The notes under the pieces: model-generated
What the model saw: the letters and a program-made list of their open reading frames with translations, nothing else
Databases searched by the model: none
Told to the model about the DNA's origin: nothing
Shown here: piece by piece, positions 24,286 to 37,079 of the stretch
Numbering within the stretch: position 1 is the first letter of the stretch
Layout of the letters: each line of letters begins with the position of its first letter
Assembly: GCA_014925825.1 (NCBI GenBank)
Contig: JACGCK010000014.1
Coordinates: 558,001 to 622,000, forward strand
Reading direction: 5' to 3'
Source: Pholiota molesta
Taxonomy: Eukaryota > Basidiomycota > Agaricomycetes > Agaricales > Strophariaceae
Length of the DNA stretch: 64,000 nucleotides
Position numbers and translations under genes: made by a program

Positions 24286-24291
24286 TATAAA
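24286..24291 (+). promoter_or_regulatory. TATA box of the ferritin-like gene
   Basis: TATAAA, 78 bp upstream of the ATG at 24369, a normal distance for a strongly regulated fungal promoter. Confidence 0.55.
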
Positions 24292-24368
24292 GGCTGAGTA
24301 TATTCGAATCATGCCCGTCAGGATTTCTTCCCTTTCTTCTCATAAACTTTCACAGAAACAAGATAAAG

Positions 24369-25505
24369 ATGCGCTACTCATTTCTTTCCTCCATCGCTCT
24401 TGCGGGCCTCTCCATTCGTGAAGTCGCGGCTTCGCCAGTGGAGAAGCGTCAAGGCATCGACGGTTCGTACAACCACAACGCTTCGTAATCCATGTTTCGG
24501 GACTGATGGATATTCGTTTAGATGTCACCGTGTTGAACTATGCGCTGACGCTGGAGCACCTCGAGCACAACTTCTACAAGGAGGCCTTACAACGATTCGA
24601 CCAGAAGGCGTTCTTGGATGCTGGGCTGCCCTCGTTTGCACGTGGGCGCTTCGAGCAAATAGCGGCGCATGAGGCGACGCATGTGCAGTTCTTGAGTACG
24701 GCGTTGGGTGATAAAGCGACTCAGCCATGCACATATAATTTGTATGTCCTCTTTTGACATTCTATCGTCGGGGCCGAATACGTTCTGAATTGTCTGAGTA
24801 GCCCTTATACGGACCCAAAGTCGTTTGCTACCCTTAGTCAAGTCCTTGAGGGTGTCGGTGAGTGTTTTTGCGAATTGTCTTTTGGGAACGTGTTGTTGAC
24901 CCGAAATGAATAGGCACATCAGCCTACACGGGCGCTGCTCAGTTCATTAGCAACAAGGACTACCTGACCGCGGCCGCTAGCATTCTGGCTACCGAGGCCC
25001 GCCATGACAGTTGGGTAGCATCCGCCGCCAATAAATTTGGCGGCTGGAGCGGAGCATTTGATGTGCGTGTTCATACCACATTACATCTTGCGCGACGATG
25101 GCTGAATTTCATGGATAGGTTCCTCTCGGCTTCAACGAGGTTTTCACGCTGGCGGCGGCTTTTATTACTAGCTGCCCTTCAACGAACCCCGCTCTCCCAG
25201 TTCGTGCGTACCCCTCGCTCACTCTCCAGAGCCCTGTCCCCGGAAAGACGGTTCAAATTGTTTGGAAGGACAACAACTCCATGGGTGCTACCCATATCGC
25301 ATTCTTCACAGGACTCAACACCATCTTCGTTGCGATTGAAGATAATACGGTCAGAATCCCAGAGCACATACTTGGCACGGTATATGCTGTTGCTACGACG
25401 AGCGATGGTACGGCTGACGATTCGACCATAGTCGCTGGTCCCGCTATCCTCGCGTTTGAGACCAACTCAAGTAACCAATTGATTTACGCAGCGCAGATGA
25501 ACTAA
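24369..25505 (+). CDS. Secreted ferritin-like domain protein (Rds1/desiccation-related type)
   Basis: Member of the Ferritin_2 family that includes fungal stress-responsive Rds1 and plant desiccation-related proteins; enzymatic activity is not established. Five exons join in phase: 24369-24462, 24522-24741, 24802-24857, 24914-25062 and 25119-25505, giving 301 residues. Residues 1-20 are a signal peptide, followed by a KR site that could be cleaved by a Kex2-type protease. The helical ferritin-like part carries ALTLEHLEHNFYKEAL, IAAHEATHVQFL and ATEARHDSW, which supply Glu and His residues at metal-ligand positions. The last ~110 residues are a beta-rich extension. Expected in the cell wall or outside the cell. 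The gene has a TATA box, fitting inducible expression. Confidence 0.88.
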
Positions 25506-26283
25506 GTCTGGCAAAGAAACCGAGTATTTCTTTTCTTTGACTTTCTTTTCGTTCATTCTTTACATGCCTTTCTTTTGTGACACCTTCGTTCGTCCGTACG
25601 ATATGGCGACTTTGATACTTACTGTCTTTCATTTATTTACGCTCCTTTTCCTCCACGGACACCCTCACTTTCTCTCTTTATTGCGACAATAGAAATAAGA
25701 ATATTCTTTGAGCTGTGGATTTTGCAAGTCCGCGATAAATATGGAAACCCTTTCTGCGCCACACAATGATCTAAATATAGTAAATGAATTGATGCTCAGT
25801 ATAAAAGGCAAAAAAACTTGCAGTAGTATTGCCGTTGCGTCAGCAAATTTTCTGCGGAAAATACCAATGCTCCAGGGCGCCGGCCATGTCAGTTCTTTAG
25901 GCATATATATCCCTCAGTTTTCACTCGTTCTCACGCGATAGTAGGAGACACATGGTAACCAGGCCTGAGCCTTGAGGCATCGGCCTTTGCAAAAGGGCAA
26001 TATTTGCCCACAACCTGTTTCTTTCGATCTATTATATCGCCCTCACCTCGTTATCGTTGGCCGAATGGGTTGCGGGGCTTACTTTTAGGCGTCGTTCTCG
26101 GGGGACAATTTAGAGTGGAAGGCTCTGCACCGCCACGCAAAGTGGGCCAAAAGATCACGTGGGAGTATATAAGTGATGCTGACTCGGGATGGCGCGAAAC
26201 ACAGCTCTTTCTCTTACACATCCGGCCATCGATCTGCGCACATTCCCTCGGTATCTTCCCGACTACTACCACCACAGACAGCT
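25506..26283. other. Intergenic, promoter of the RBR ligase gene
   Basis: 3' flank of the ferritin-like gene, then the RBR promoter. No gene recognised. Confidence 0.5.
26166..26173 (+). promoter_or_regulatory. TATA box of the RBR ligase gene
   Basis: TATATAAG, 118 bp upstream of the ATG at 26284. Confidence 0.5.
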
Positions 26284-28747
26284 ATGGCTTCCGATTACGA
26301 CATTTCTGACGACGATGGCGAGTACTACGACGACGAGGAGATGATAGACGGCACCCAAGACGAGGAGGACGGTGAGTGCTCCATGCCACCCGGCCTGCAT
26401 CCCGAGCTCCATTACTCATCAATTGCCGGCCTGCCTGCGGTGCAGACTCCACGGACGAGATGGACATGGACAACTACGGCGACGACTTCAAGGTGGCGGC
26501 GAAGGGCAAGCGCAAACCGTACGAGGTCGACTACGAGTCGCTCAGTCAGCAGGCCGTGGAGAAGCTCATGCAGCGCGACGTGGACCACATATGCGGGATC
26601 TTTGGCGTCGAGGTGAGTCGTGGTTCTGTGTTCGTCTTGCAGCCTGGACTAGGAGCGGGTCGGGATGCCACCCGAGAGGTGCTGGGGTCGCCTGGGATGC
26701 CGGGGATTCATCTATCTAGCGGGGGCATGTGATGTCTTTGAGACTGCAGATAGCATATCTAAATGTCTGCAGAGCCCATGAGACAGTCAGAGCCTACCAG
26801 ATAAATGAGTTTTCTCAGCCGGATAGTCCTAGGCCCGAGGATACCTCAGGCAGCCGTGTCTTGGTCCTGGCTGCAATCAGCACATGTCTGCCAAAAATGT
26901 CGCCACCGATGCTAATACAATTTCCTCGCAGCCCGATACAGCAAGTTTATTACTGCGACACTCGAAGTGGAACAAAGAAAAGCTTATCGAGAATTATATG
27001 GACAATGCGAACGGCGTGCTCGTCGCGGCCGGGGTGATCCTGCCAGAGCCTGCCGAAACGTCGACGCGCACACACAACCTCACCTCCGCCTCGTCGAGCC
27101 AGCAAGCCGCCCGCCGCCCAGCCACACGGGGCGCCAAGCTCCTCGGGCTCGCCTCGGGCTCGAAATCCGGCGCCAAATCGCCCTCGCCGCCCAAGCCCAT
27201 CTCGCGCACGCCCTCGCGGAAGGCCGACGAGCCGTTCGTGTGCCAGATCTGCTTCAACGACGCCCCGGACCTGCCGTCGCTCGCGCTCGACTGCGAGCAC
27301 GCGTTCTGCACGGACTGCTGGACGGACTACGTGACGGCGAAGGTGCGCGACGAGAGCGAGCACGCGCTGCGGTGCATGGCGGAGGGCTGCGCGCTCGTCG
27401 CGCCGGACGCCTTCGTCCGCGCGATCCTGCGCGCCCCGCCGGCCCCCGGGACGGGCGCGGAGGAGCAGCAGGCGAAGGAGCGGACGTGGGAGCGCCTGCA
27501 GGAGCTGTTCGTGCGGCACTTTGTCGCGTGCAACGCGCACCTCAAGTTCTGCCCGTACCCGTCGTGCACGAACACGGTGTCGTGCCCGTCTGCGGCGTCC
27601 AAGTCCAGTCTGGCGACGATGGTGCCCATCGTGTCGTGCGGCGCGCGCGGTATCGGTGGGCAGGACACGGCATCGATGTCGTCGAGCCAGCTGTCCGTGA
27701 ATGGGCTGGGTCTGAAAGGCAAGGAGCACAAATTCTGCTTTGGGTGCCCGATCGAGAGCGATCATCGGCCCGTTATCTGCAATGTCGCCAAGATGTGGCT
27801 CAAGAAGTGCCGAGACGACAGCGAGACGGCGAACTGGATCAAGAGCAACACCAAGGAGTGCTCGCAGTGCCAGAGCACAATCGAGAAGAACGGAGGCTGC
27901 AAGTGCGTTTATTTTTAGATGACTCATTTTGGTGCTGTGGATGAGATGCTTATAATTTTGGCCTTTTTTAACCTCAGCCATATGACGTGCAAGAAGTGCA
28001 AACACGAGTTCTGCTGGGTGTGTATGGGGCCATGGAGCGAGCATGGCACGGCGTGGTATTCTTGCAATCGATACGACGAAAAGACCGGCGTGGACGCGCG
28101 CGACCAGCAGAGCAAGAGCCGTGCATCCCTCGAGCGCTATCTTCACGTGCGTGCTTCCTCTTCTCCTTCCATCTTTTCGTGCGGCATCCCTTTGTGCTAA
28201 CACCATTAATGCGATACAGTACTACAACCGATGGGCGAACCACGAGCAGTCGGCGAAGCTCGCGCTCGATCTCTACGCCAAGACGGAGAAGAAGATGGAG
28301 GAGATGCAGATCACTTCGGCGCTGACGTGGATTGAGGTGCAGTTCATGAAGAAGGCAGTCGAGGAAGTCGACAAGTGCCGCATGACGCTCAAATGGACGT
28401 ACGCCATGGCGTATTACCTTGCCAAAGGAAACGAGAAGGACCTGTTCGAGGATAATCAGAGGTGAGATCCCGCCGTGTATTGGAGCACTATCGATTGACT
28501 TACTGACTAAATTTTTGTGTCGTGTGATAGGGATTTGGAGAGAGCGGTCGAAGATCTTTCTGAACTGCTCGAGTCGCCGATCGAGGCGGAGAATATCCCG
28601 ACTCTGAGGCAATCCGTCACGAACAAGACAGTGTACGTCCAGAAGCGAAACGAGATCGTCCTCGAGGACACCGCCCAAGGCTTTCTGGACGGCCGCTGGA
28701 CGTGGAACGTCGCTGTTGAGGGCTTCGATGCGCCCGATGATGTATAG
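26284..28747 (+). CDS. Ariadne-type RBR E3 ubiquitin ligase
   Basis: RING-IBR-RING ligase that takes ubiquitin from an E2 onto its own cysteine and then to substrate; Ariadne types work with neddylated cullin ligases. Six exons join in phase: 26284-26371, 26446-26612, 26932-27902, 27978-28146, 28220-28461 and 28531-28747, giving 617 residues. Order: acidic N terminus, UBA-like helices ([18 protein letters not shown]), a Ser/Pro linker, RING1 (CQICFND...[10 protein letters not shown]), IBR (FCPYPSCTN... FCFGC), RING2 (CSQCQ...NGGCNHMTC...FCWVC) and a long helical Ariadne domain. The catalytic cysteine is the Cys in NGGCNHMTC; intron 3 falls right after its codon. The IBR has an unusual Ser-rich insert between TNTV and KEHKFC. 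The 119-kb... antisense frame over this gene is a GC-driven shadow and not a gene. Confidence 0.95.
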
Positions 28748-29236
28748 ATATATACGGTCGTTGTTCTGTCTGCTCTATCCTACCTATTACTACCGCCATC
28801 CCTATTTATCCGTTTACTTCCTCCTGAGCACACTGACCTTGTACATTCTCACATACACACTCATACATCTACCACTTACTGTTGTCGCTTACTGTTGCTC
28901 TTAACCTGCCCTCCGTTTTTGTTTAGCCATCCATCGTCTGTTGCTTTGCAATCCTTGATTTGTATATTTGAAGCTGAAGTCCTGGTAGAAATCACTACAT
29001 CTAAGTATATCGATCGTGGTGATCGCGTCTACATGGCTGTGGATCGAGATAGTGTATGGCCTTCATGCTCAATCAAAATCAATCGAATGTTATCGAATGG
29101 CGTACAGGCTTATTTGTAGAGCGCCTGTCTAGCGTCGACCATTGTCCTCCGGCACAACAGCATACATCCAGTAAACATCCAAGTAACCGAGTAGCAAAAT
29201 TACAGCAGAAACAAAACACAAGTCATACACGTCTCA
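28748..29236. other. Intergenic between convergent genes
   Basis: 3' flanks of the RBR ligase (+) and the exonuclease (-) genes. Pyrimidine-rich first half. No gene recognised. Confidence 0.55.
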
Positions 29237-31592
29237 CTACTGCTTGATCCCAAGGAACAGCAACCCTCTCCGCGCAAGCTCCACCGCCTCCTCCAAATCC
29301 CTTCCATCCGTCGCCGACCACGTCAGGCCCAGCGGGCGGATCTCCTCCGGCGTGCGCCCGCTCTTCAGCGCGCTCTCAAACGCGCTCTTGCGGACGTTCA
29401 GGAGCGACATGCGCCGGGGATCCGAGTGCCCGGTGAAGATGACCAGGGCGGTGCGCGGCGGCAGCGCGGCGTGGACGGCGGCGAGGTGCTTGTTGAGCGC
29501 GCTGAGGATCGGTGCGAGTTCTTCGGCGGAGGGCGGTGCGGGTACGGTTGGAGTTGGCAGTGGTGTTTGCGGTTGCTGATCTGAAGTTGCCTTCGGGGTC
29601 ACCCCTGCGTACATACATCAGTATGAAGTACTTTTGAAAGGCAAAGATAAATTTGGAAAAGCGACTTACATCCAAGTGTATGCGCGAGCGCCATGAACCG
29701 CCCAAACACGAACTGGTGCGATGGCAGCACATTCACCAAGCCCTCAAGCACCTCCTCGTCCGTCTTGCACCCAATCGCCGTCGTCGCCTTCGCACCGTGC
29801 ATCACCCCAGGGCTCCCGTGGTCGACCACCGCGCTCTTCACCCCGCCCGCGCCGCGCCCCGTCGACCGCGCCATGCGCTCGAAGATCGCCTCGTAGTCGA
29901 TCTTGAACTCGCCGAACCCGGGCCCGTTCTCGAGCTTCTTGCGCAGGAGGTCCACGCAGGCACGCGCGTCCTCCTCGGGGTCGTGCCCGCCCTCGCCGCG
30001 CGCCTGGATCTCGCGCCCGCACCACTTCTTCGTGAGCCACGCGAGGCCCGGCTTCAGTGGCCGCCCGCGCGGGTGGTGGTAGAGGAGTGCGGTGTCGATG
30101 CACCGCGGGTGGCAGATTTTGAGCGCTTTGAGGTCAGATTCGAGGGAGTGGCCGAGCAGGACGGGTGTGCCGGGAGGCGCGTCGGTGTTGCTTTTGGCGG
30201 TGGTGGAAAAGGGGTTGGCGGCAGGTGGGGAGAGCAGACGGAGGATGTGGGCTTGGACTTGAGCGAGGGTGGTCGTGATAGGGTTTAGCTGTTCCGCAGT
30301 TATTCCTGACCACCTATCAATTAACACGATCAGACATAATTAATAGTGAAGATGAAATTAAAAAAGTACCTTGTCAAGTAATCGAGAATAGGTTTCGATG
30401 GTTTAACCAGTTGATCATAAACAACAATTCCAGAAATGAAGTCAATCACGCAAACTCGCGTTAGCTCTTTTCCATCCTCGGTTATACACTTAAAATATCG
30501 TTAGATAATGAGCGCCAAAAATGAACATGTCCACGCACCATTTCGCAATCGATGGCGTATATCTTTTGATTCGCCTTGCTCTCGTTCGTCGCAGGCTCCG
30601 GGGTCTCCACCCACCCTGGCGGTTTCTCAAACACGTCTGCCATATAGGATGGTATGGGATAATCGTTTTCAATCATTTGTTCAAGGGAAAGTAGATATTG
30701 CATCGGGTCCGACTTGTTGATCTCTGCTGCACACAAAATAAGTATGCAGAACAGGAAGTGGGGCAAGGCAGGCTTACATTGTACCCTCTGTGTCAACCGG
30801 CGCTTCTTCTCCTCGCCACTAATCGGACCGGTGAAGAACGAACTGAGCACGCTGTGCATGCGTGTCTGGTCACCAGGCGCCCGTGTCGGACACGCGTGGC
30901 TGAACGTGCTTGCGATGAAGGGTATGTTCGCTGCGCCGCTAGCCACATCAGCAGGCGAGATGAGGGGTATCGAGAGTGGCAAGTTCGGGTTGGCTGTAGC
31001 GGACGTAGGCAGCGGCGGTAATGAGAGTAGTTCCGGCGTCAGGCCAGGTACGAGCAGTGCCACAACCTTTTGGATCATATTGCTGTTCTGTGAGGTTGAG
31101 TTAGCATCGATATTAGTTTGAAATGACGCCACGCACGTCGATACGGAGCCAGTTTGGTGGTGGTGCGTCCGCTATAAGATGCAGTACCAAATCGCGAACA
31201 TCCTACGAAATGTCAGATTCCTAGCTTTCTCGCAATATGTCCAGCACGCACATCGATAGCAATTGCATTGCTGCGTTTCACAATCTCTGTATTTGAGTAC
31301 ATGAATCGAGGGTGGGAGGTCTGCATAAGCGAAGGAAGTCAGCAGGTGAGGGTGGGGACCAAGCAGGAATTGGCATGGCTTTCCTGCGATCAAATAAGGG
31401 TCACAAGGGAGAGATACACACTTGGACTCGGGCTTCCACTCGTCCTGCCTTTTTCTTCTTCCTCTTCTCCACTTTTGTCCATTCGCCCGTACTGGTGTCC
31501 GTATCAACAACCGTGCTCACGGTCTTGACCTTTTTCGTCGTGCTCTGCACATCCGCGTCTGCGGGTGTCATTTCTGCTGCTGCGCGCTTCAT
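29237..31592 (-). CDS. REX1: Rex1-type RNA exonuclease (DEDDh)
   Basis: 3'-5' exoribonuclease of the Rex1/Rnh70 family, which trims 5S rRNA and tRNA precursors in the nucleus. Eight exons join in phase: 31422-31592, 31252-31320, 31137-31202, 30778-31087, 30539-30726, 30370-30488, 29670-30313 and 29237-29604, giving 644 residues (yeast protein about 550). The three exonuclease motifs are present: AIDCEM (Exo I, at an exon end), [12 protein letters not shown] (Exo II) and [15 protein letters not shown] (Exo III, with the DEDDh histidine). The N terminus has a KRKKKK stretch suited to nuclear import. The C-terminal ~200 residues, after the nuclease domain, are less typical and hold a Pro/Thr-rich spacer. 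Start at 31592 is the first ATG. Confidence 0.93.
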
Positions 31593-34450
31593 AGTGGTAT
31601 CTTCTGGCCGTTTGCAGAGAACAGCCTATTACTGTCGACGAAAAACCGATAATTCGTACTGTGAGGTTGAAGGATAGAGCTCAGAGGTTTCCCATAGGGC
31701 TTAGCGCTTAGAAATTTGAGAACGAGTTGCGTATGTTTGGCTACAGCTTCTGGAGACTTCAATCTCTGGGCCCGCGCCGCGCTCTCCTTTCCTCCATCCT
31801 GTTTTATCTAGGGTGCCGCGTATCTCGCTGCCGCTTCACAAATCGATTCTCGGAGCTGTCATTAACAGTCAGTCTGGGAACGACAGCCACGAAACTGGAG
31901 TTACGGTCAAGACGCGACGTTATCGCAGTATAAATTAAGTATAGTAATTAACACTACTGGTCGCCTTCCGAATGGCACTACTAGAAAGTACCATAGCGAC
32001 ATTCATAAGTGCTACGATGTATGACTCGTATCTTTCGAGACGCTGAAGCTTTGAGTCTGAGCTCAGGCGCCTAAGCGCCCGTTGTACTTTGCCCACGTGC
32101 CAGGTTACAGAAAATGCTCGATGTCGGATTGCCTTATTTACAGATATCAAAAGTTAGTCAAAAATCGGTCGCAGCAAGCCCAAAGCTGCATGGCACTAAG
32201 TAGATACATCTCCTCGGGGTCAATTCAGCTGCGCCATAAGAACATACACTTGCACAACGCATCGTCAATAATTGAATCTGTCATATCCTGAATACCAGCG
32301 GCCCTACCAACCATCAGCCAGGGTGGGTACAAATTCAGAACATGCAGCATCGTAGAATTTTCTCAGAGTGCATAACAAAAATAAAACAGAGCGCAGCAAG
32401 AGCGTCCACAGCACAGCCTGGATAAGATAATCGACGAATTTTCCTGTATCACCGGGAATATTCTCTGTGTATAGTGGAACGTGCTGAAGTCACACTACTC
32501 CGTGTACCATCTGTCCCCAATTATACTAGACTCAATGCTTCATGTTGCATGCATGCATGAATACCCATGCCTCTTGCTCCAGCAGAGGTCTATCCGTTTG
32601 CCGTGCTCAGCCCGCGACTTTTCCTGATTGACGGACAATCTAACTGCTACTACAACATGATGGCAAACTGGCCATTTCTCCCAGTTATTTAAGACTTCGG
32701 ATGGAAAAAGATTTTCGAATGGTATGCCGGCATGGCGACGTGAGGAGCAGCATACCTATTTAATTTTTTGTGGGTGCGTGTCTTCAATATTGAGAAGTCG
32801 TCATAAGGTAACGTATCAAACAGGGTCCATGTACCGCTTTCTGACACCTGTGGGATGAAAGATTCAGCTGAGCTGAAGATCAGGATCCGTTGATATTCCG
32901 GGTTATCAACACAGTCTTGGCAATGCCCAAGATTTGAGGCTTCCAAAAAGCATTTGTAGGGTGACAGAGTCCAGGCCAACACATATTGCGTACTTATTCC
33001 TTCGATATTATCGGGACATGGGTCCAAAATACGTGTTGAACACAGTCGTCTTGATTAATCCTATATAAGGTATACCTTATACGCAATAATGCCTCAAATT
33101 TTCGTTGAATTCTGATAAACAGACCATGTTATAAGGCCTAGACTTTAATTAATTAGAAAGACCCTAGTCGTATGTTCGATTCGATTTCCTGGAGATATAG
33201 ACAAAAAGAAATCATGAATGGATGCAAACTCCAAGGTACACGGCTTAGAAACGACCTAGTTTCATGTTTTAATTTAATTTCCTGGAGTATTGATAACTGA
33301 ACTCTGAATGGATGGATATTGGCCTATTTTGTTGTACCAGTCATAGCTTTGTTGTGGTCCTGATCATTGTCTCGCTTTTCATTTCGGTGGTGGGAAAACC
33401 CTATTTTTAGAAATTGCCATACTTAGAAGATCTCGCTTACTGGTAAGCTTCTCCCCGATTATCGATGACAATGATTAGTATACAAACTTGATACAAACTT
33501 GATACAAACTGTATGCCCGCCACTACACGTGAGAGGTGACTACTAGTTGAGACTCCGGTGACCCGTACAATTACATACAAGAATCATGGCTAAAACTTTA
33601 TTTATCTCCCTCTGTTATTACTTACACGCACTTCATAGAACATAGTGCTCCGGGCGCGGTTGTAAGGTATGAACGCAAAATATTCACAGATCTCCGGCGC
33701 ATTGGCAAACACTTTGCGTCAGTCTCTTCCGGTGAGCAATATGCCTCATTAGGGCGCATGCGACTGTACAGGAGCGGGTGGACACGCAGCAAGCAGGCCG
33801 AAGATCTTCCCCCATGACAGCTCAACTATCTCAACAACATGGATAGTGCCAGTTTGGTTGACGTGTCTGTTGACTTAGGTGTTCAAACTTGGGTGCAATT
33901 TTCCATCAATCTTACCACTTCCGAACCGCACATCTACGTTCTTCTCTTACTGTTATGGACGTGAAATTATTCCCGATTCCCGAGTCTGACTTGCAAGTCA
34001 TTTCCCCATGCTGATCGCTTGGTATTTCTAAGACTAATGGATCTCACGAATGCATAGTGTAAAGCCATAGTGACATCAGCCTCAGAAGCGGTAATTATTA
34101 ACCACTATGATACTGCCATCCCACTAAATCAGATACTATCAGAAGTCCTCGACTAAATGGGATAACAACATACAGCCTCAACTGTCAATTAAATCCCAAT
34201 CGTATTCTCGATTACCCCTTGGAAGTTAGGGTCAAAAACCATGAAACAATGAAATGCTCCGTCACTTACAACAAACAGTGAATTCATTGATGTTAATCGT
34301 TGTGGGCTTGAGCCTTGAGGTTTGTTTTGGCTTAATACACAACGCTGAAAGTTAGCTCCTGGGGTAATTTCTTCTAGGCAAACCAAATATCTCAATGGCT
34401 GTCCTATCCTAAAAAGGCCAAAGCGTTTATTGACTTAAAAACAACTGAGA
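31593..34450. other. Gene-poor region
   Basis: AT-rich, with only short reading frames. Two related AT-rich segments near 33163-33230 and 33253-33315 share AATTTCCTGGAG and GAATGGATG blocks, a diverged tandem duplication. One possible coding remnant is listed separately. Confidence 0.5.
32689..33027 (-). CDS. Possible orphan reading frame or gene fragment, 112 residues
   Basis: Not recognised. The stretch from about 33027 to 32752 reads like folded protein, with five cysteines and mixed polar and aromatic residues. A GTATGC donor-like site near 32750 could end an exon after KKLNR. No convincing flanking exons were found, so it may be a relic. Confidence 0.25.
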   Translation of the reverse strand: MDPCPDNIEGISTQYVLAWTLSPYKCFLEASNLGHCQDCVDNPEYQRILIFSSAESFIPQVSESGTWTLFDTLPYDDFSILKTRTHKKLNRYAAPHVAMPAYHSKIFFHPKS

Positions 34451-35339
34451 ATGGTGTACTCAAATCGCCACCTCCTCACCAGTGACACTACATGCCACCT
34501 CACAGGCAAAGAAGTATCCATCGGCGCTTGCGCCATATTCCTCAAGAGGTACATATATTCTGGGATACTATCAACCTTTCACTGACACGTTGTCCTGGTC
34601 TAAGCGCTTCAATCATGGTTTTTCCAGATTACTACCAGTTCCTCTGCCGACTCAGAGACCTGCTCCAGCCGCACCTGAAATTATGACAGAGCCGCAGCCA
34701 CAGGAGAGCTTCTCCGGTCTTTCGATGGGAGCGCTTTATAGGGGTGAAGAAGCGACTCCGCGGTCTTCAGCTGCCTCAGTGCCTAGCGACTGGCATCCGT
34801 GTCTTCGTGACATGTGCTCTCAACTCGATCCCACTGCCACGAGCGAATATGGGCTTCGCAGTACCAGCTATTCGGAGCTCGATAACACAAGCGCCCGCAA
34901 CATCCAAGCGCTCTATCATCAACAAGCGGAAATCCCAGTGCAGTTAACGGACCAGACGCAAACCGGTGAGTTCCCGCAAGATATTTTCGCCTGGAAGACG
35001 GACTCGGAAGTAAACGGGTACCTCAATGAAGCGTCTCAAGCTCAAGCACAAGCGAGTTCTGAAGCGAGCTCAAGAGCAGAGAGCGAGTATTGGAGACCCA
35101 CCTCGGTTCCCGAAGTTGAGCCAATGTCGATGTACTTCCATTACACAGACCTCAGTCATAGGGACCCTCATCTTACTCAAGCCAAGTATTGGGATCAGAC
35201 ACATTTCTATTCTGTTAGCAATTCTTTCGATGTCTCTGCTGAAGGGTCTTCAGCTGACACGCATTCGCAACATGCGAATGGTGGATATGATTATCCACAG
35301 GATGGTAGCCGGTATTATGCCTATGGGAACTCCGAGTAA
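34451..35339 (+). CDS. Hypothetical Gln/Ser-rich protein
   Basis: Not recognised. Two models are possible. Unspliced: ATG at 34482 and 285 residues. Spliced: ATG at 34451, exons 34451-34548 and 34628-35339 with a 79-nt intron (GTACAT...TTCCAG), in phase, 269 residues. Both share the last ~237 residues, which are hydrophilic, rich in Ser, Gln, Tyr and acidic residues, and probably disordered, with an AQAQASSEASSRAESE stretch near the middle. No signal peptide or membrane helix. It could be the activation region of a transcription factor, but no DNA-binding domain is seen. Confidence 0.5.
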
Positions 35340-37079
35340 GGCTGTAGCATTCAATTTCTGCTTTCTGCTTTGATTCTGTTTCTCGAACCGCTATCGACTT
35401 CGTTTTACTCCATAGAAGTATTGTCATTCATATCGAGCTTCCAGACCATGTCCATTACTCTTTTTTACTTACAGTTACTGCCTCGTTGAAATGTTCTCCC
35501 TTCTTATATATTATTACTGACACACGGCATCATTGATTCTGGTTACAGCTTTTACAAGCATGATCTCCGGATATTAGGATTATGATCAACACGAGTAATT
35601 ACAATTCCAAGAATTTCTGCTTTATCTCATAATCCGGCCGAAGGCTGGTCGTTTCAGGTGCCAGTGCGCAGCAAAATGCGAACAAGATGCGTTTTTGCAA
35701 ATGCTCCTTCCAGCTTATTTTAGAATCACAGCTCATACGAGCCGTCGTGGAACTAGACATTGGATTTTCTAAGCGGCCTCTGTTATCAGTCGTTTGCTCA
35801 AGCCATTCGCTGTCATGGTCCTAATATTCGAATAATGGACAGTCATTCACAGGGATCGTCGACATCCTGATTTGGCAATTATACCCAATAGCAGCTGAAT
35901 GATTTATCACTTTCGGATGTCTTGCATACATCCTTGGGAGAATTCATCTTTTGGTGCGTTAATCCAGAACTCATAATACAGCGACGCACAAGATGCGGGC
36001 TCAACAGCGGGGGTCTCTTGTATCATACTATTTCGCGAACTGCATGAAAAGATAGTACACCAAAACTTCGGGTCGTGAAACGGCAACCATCGCCCACTAC
36101 TAGTTCCAATATGTGTCTGAATTGAATAGGTCTCGACCCTCAACCCTTGCTAACCTTGAGCACGTATGCTGCATTCCAAGCTTGGAATGCCTGTATACGG
36201 GGCTCATCCGCAGCTGGGCCCATACATGCTATGACGTGTTTCTATCGGTATTGGCTGATAAGGTACATTAGCGGGGTGTGTATTTAACCGCACGAGCCTG
36301 CCTGAGGAGAACGGTGAGAATCATAAGAATTGGAGAAAATCATCAGATGTTGTACACCAAGTGGAGATTGGGCGTTCACACTTGAAAGCGTGGATGGGGT
36401 CTCGGATCTCGATTTCATTACGCACTTATCTTTGCACTGAAAGCATCATTTTTTTAAATGGGTATCATTCGTGATTCGCTGACCGAGAACTAATTCGGAA
36501 TTTCCAACTCAGCGACTTGTTAATTTCCTGTAGGCAAACCTCGATGGATTGAATCATCGACGAGTCGATCAAGTTTCAAGCCACCCAATCCTAGAAGGCT
36601 GTGTCTGTGAGAGGTCGAGGTTTTTCGGCGTTCGCAGCCGCCTCATGATGCATGGTGCATGGCCTCAAGGCCTCAAGGCCTCAAGCTTCAAAGCTTCAAG
36701 CGGGCTGGTCACGAGTCTAGGCGAATCGGTCAGTGCTCATGCATTCACGAAAATATTTGTTTGAATTCTGCGGGGTCATGATTCAATCTTCACTAAATAA
36801 CCATAAGGGAATAAACATAATAGAAAAGAATAAACGAAGGCGATTAAAAACTGCAAGGAACGGACCATTCGTTTGTTTGAGGAATAACAGAGCCAAATCC
36901 AAGGCTGAGGGTGATGGCGAAAAGGAAAAAGAACAGAGAGGTCCACATACGTGCAGAGAACGAAACAGAAAACAGCAACACCCAGCGAGCAGACACAATA
37001 CCCAGCCAGACAGACGCGAAACCAGACACGCGAAGCCAGACAAAAACACCTCGAGACAACCAGGGCCCACCGTCCACCC
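35340..37079. other. Intergenic, no gene recognised
   Basis: About 1.7 kb of AT-rich DNA between convergent genes. Short frames such as 35907-36143 (-) have no protein character. Contains a short tandem repeat at 36661-36700. Confidence 0.55.
36661..36700 (+). repeat. Short tandem repeat (TCAAGGCC / TCAAAGCT units)
   Basis: Three GGCCTCAA units followed by two CAAGCTTCAA-like units. Confidence 0.7.

Larger units (their letters stand above)
22274..24368. other. Long divergent intergenic region with a diverged duplication
   Basis: Two kilobases between the divergent GLO1 and ferritin-like genes. No gene recognised. It holds a diverged direct duplication (described separately). TTTCTGTCGGCGCT also occurs twice, near 22570 and 23310. 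Confidence 0.55.

Noticed and set aside
26950..28206. 418-residue minus-strand open frame
   Set aside because: Lies antisense to the RBR ligase exon, is very Arg/Leu/His-rich, and exists because GC-rich third positions avoid stops on the other strand.
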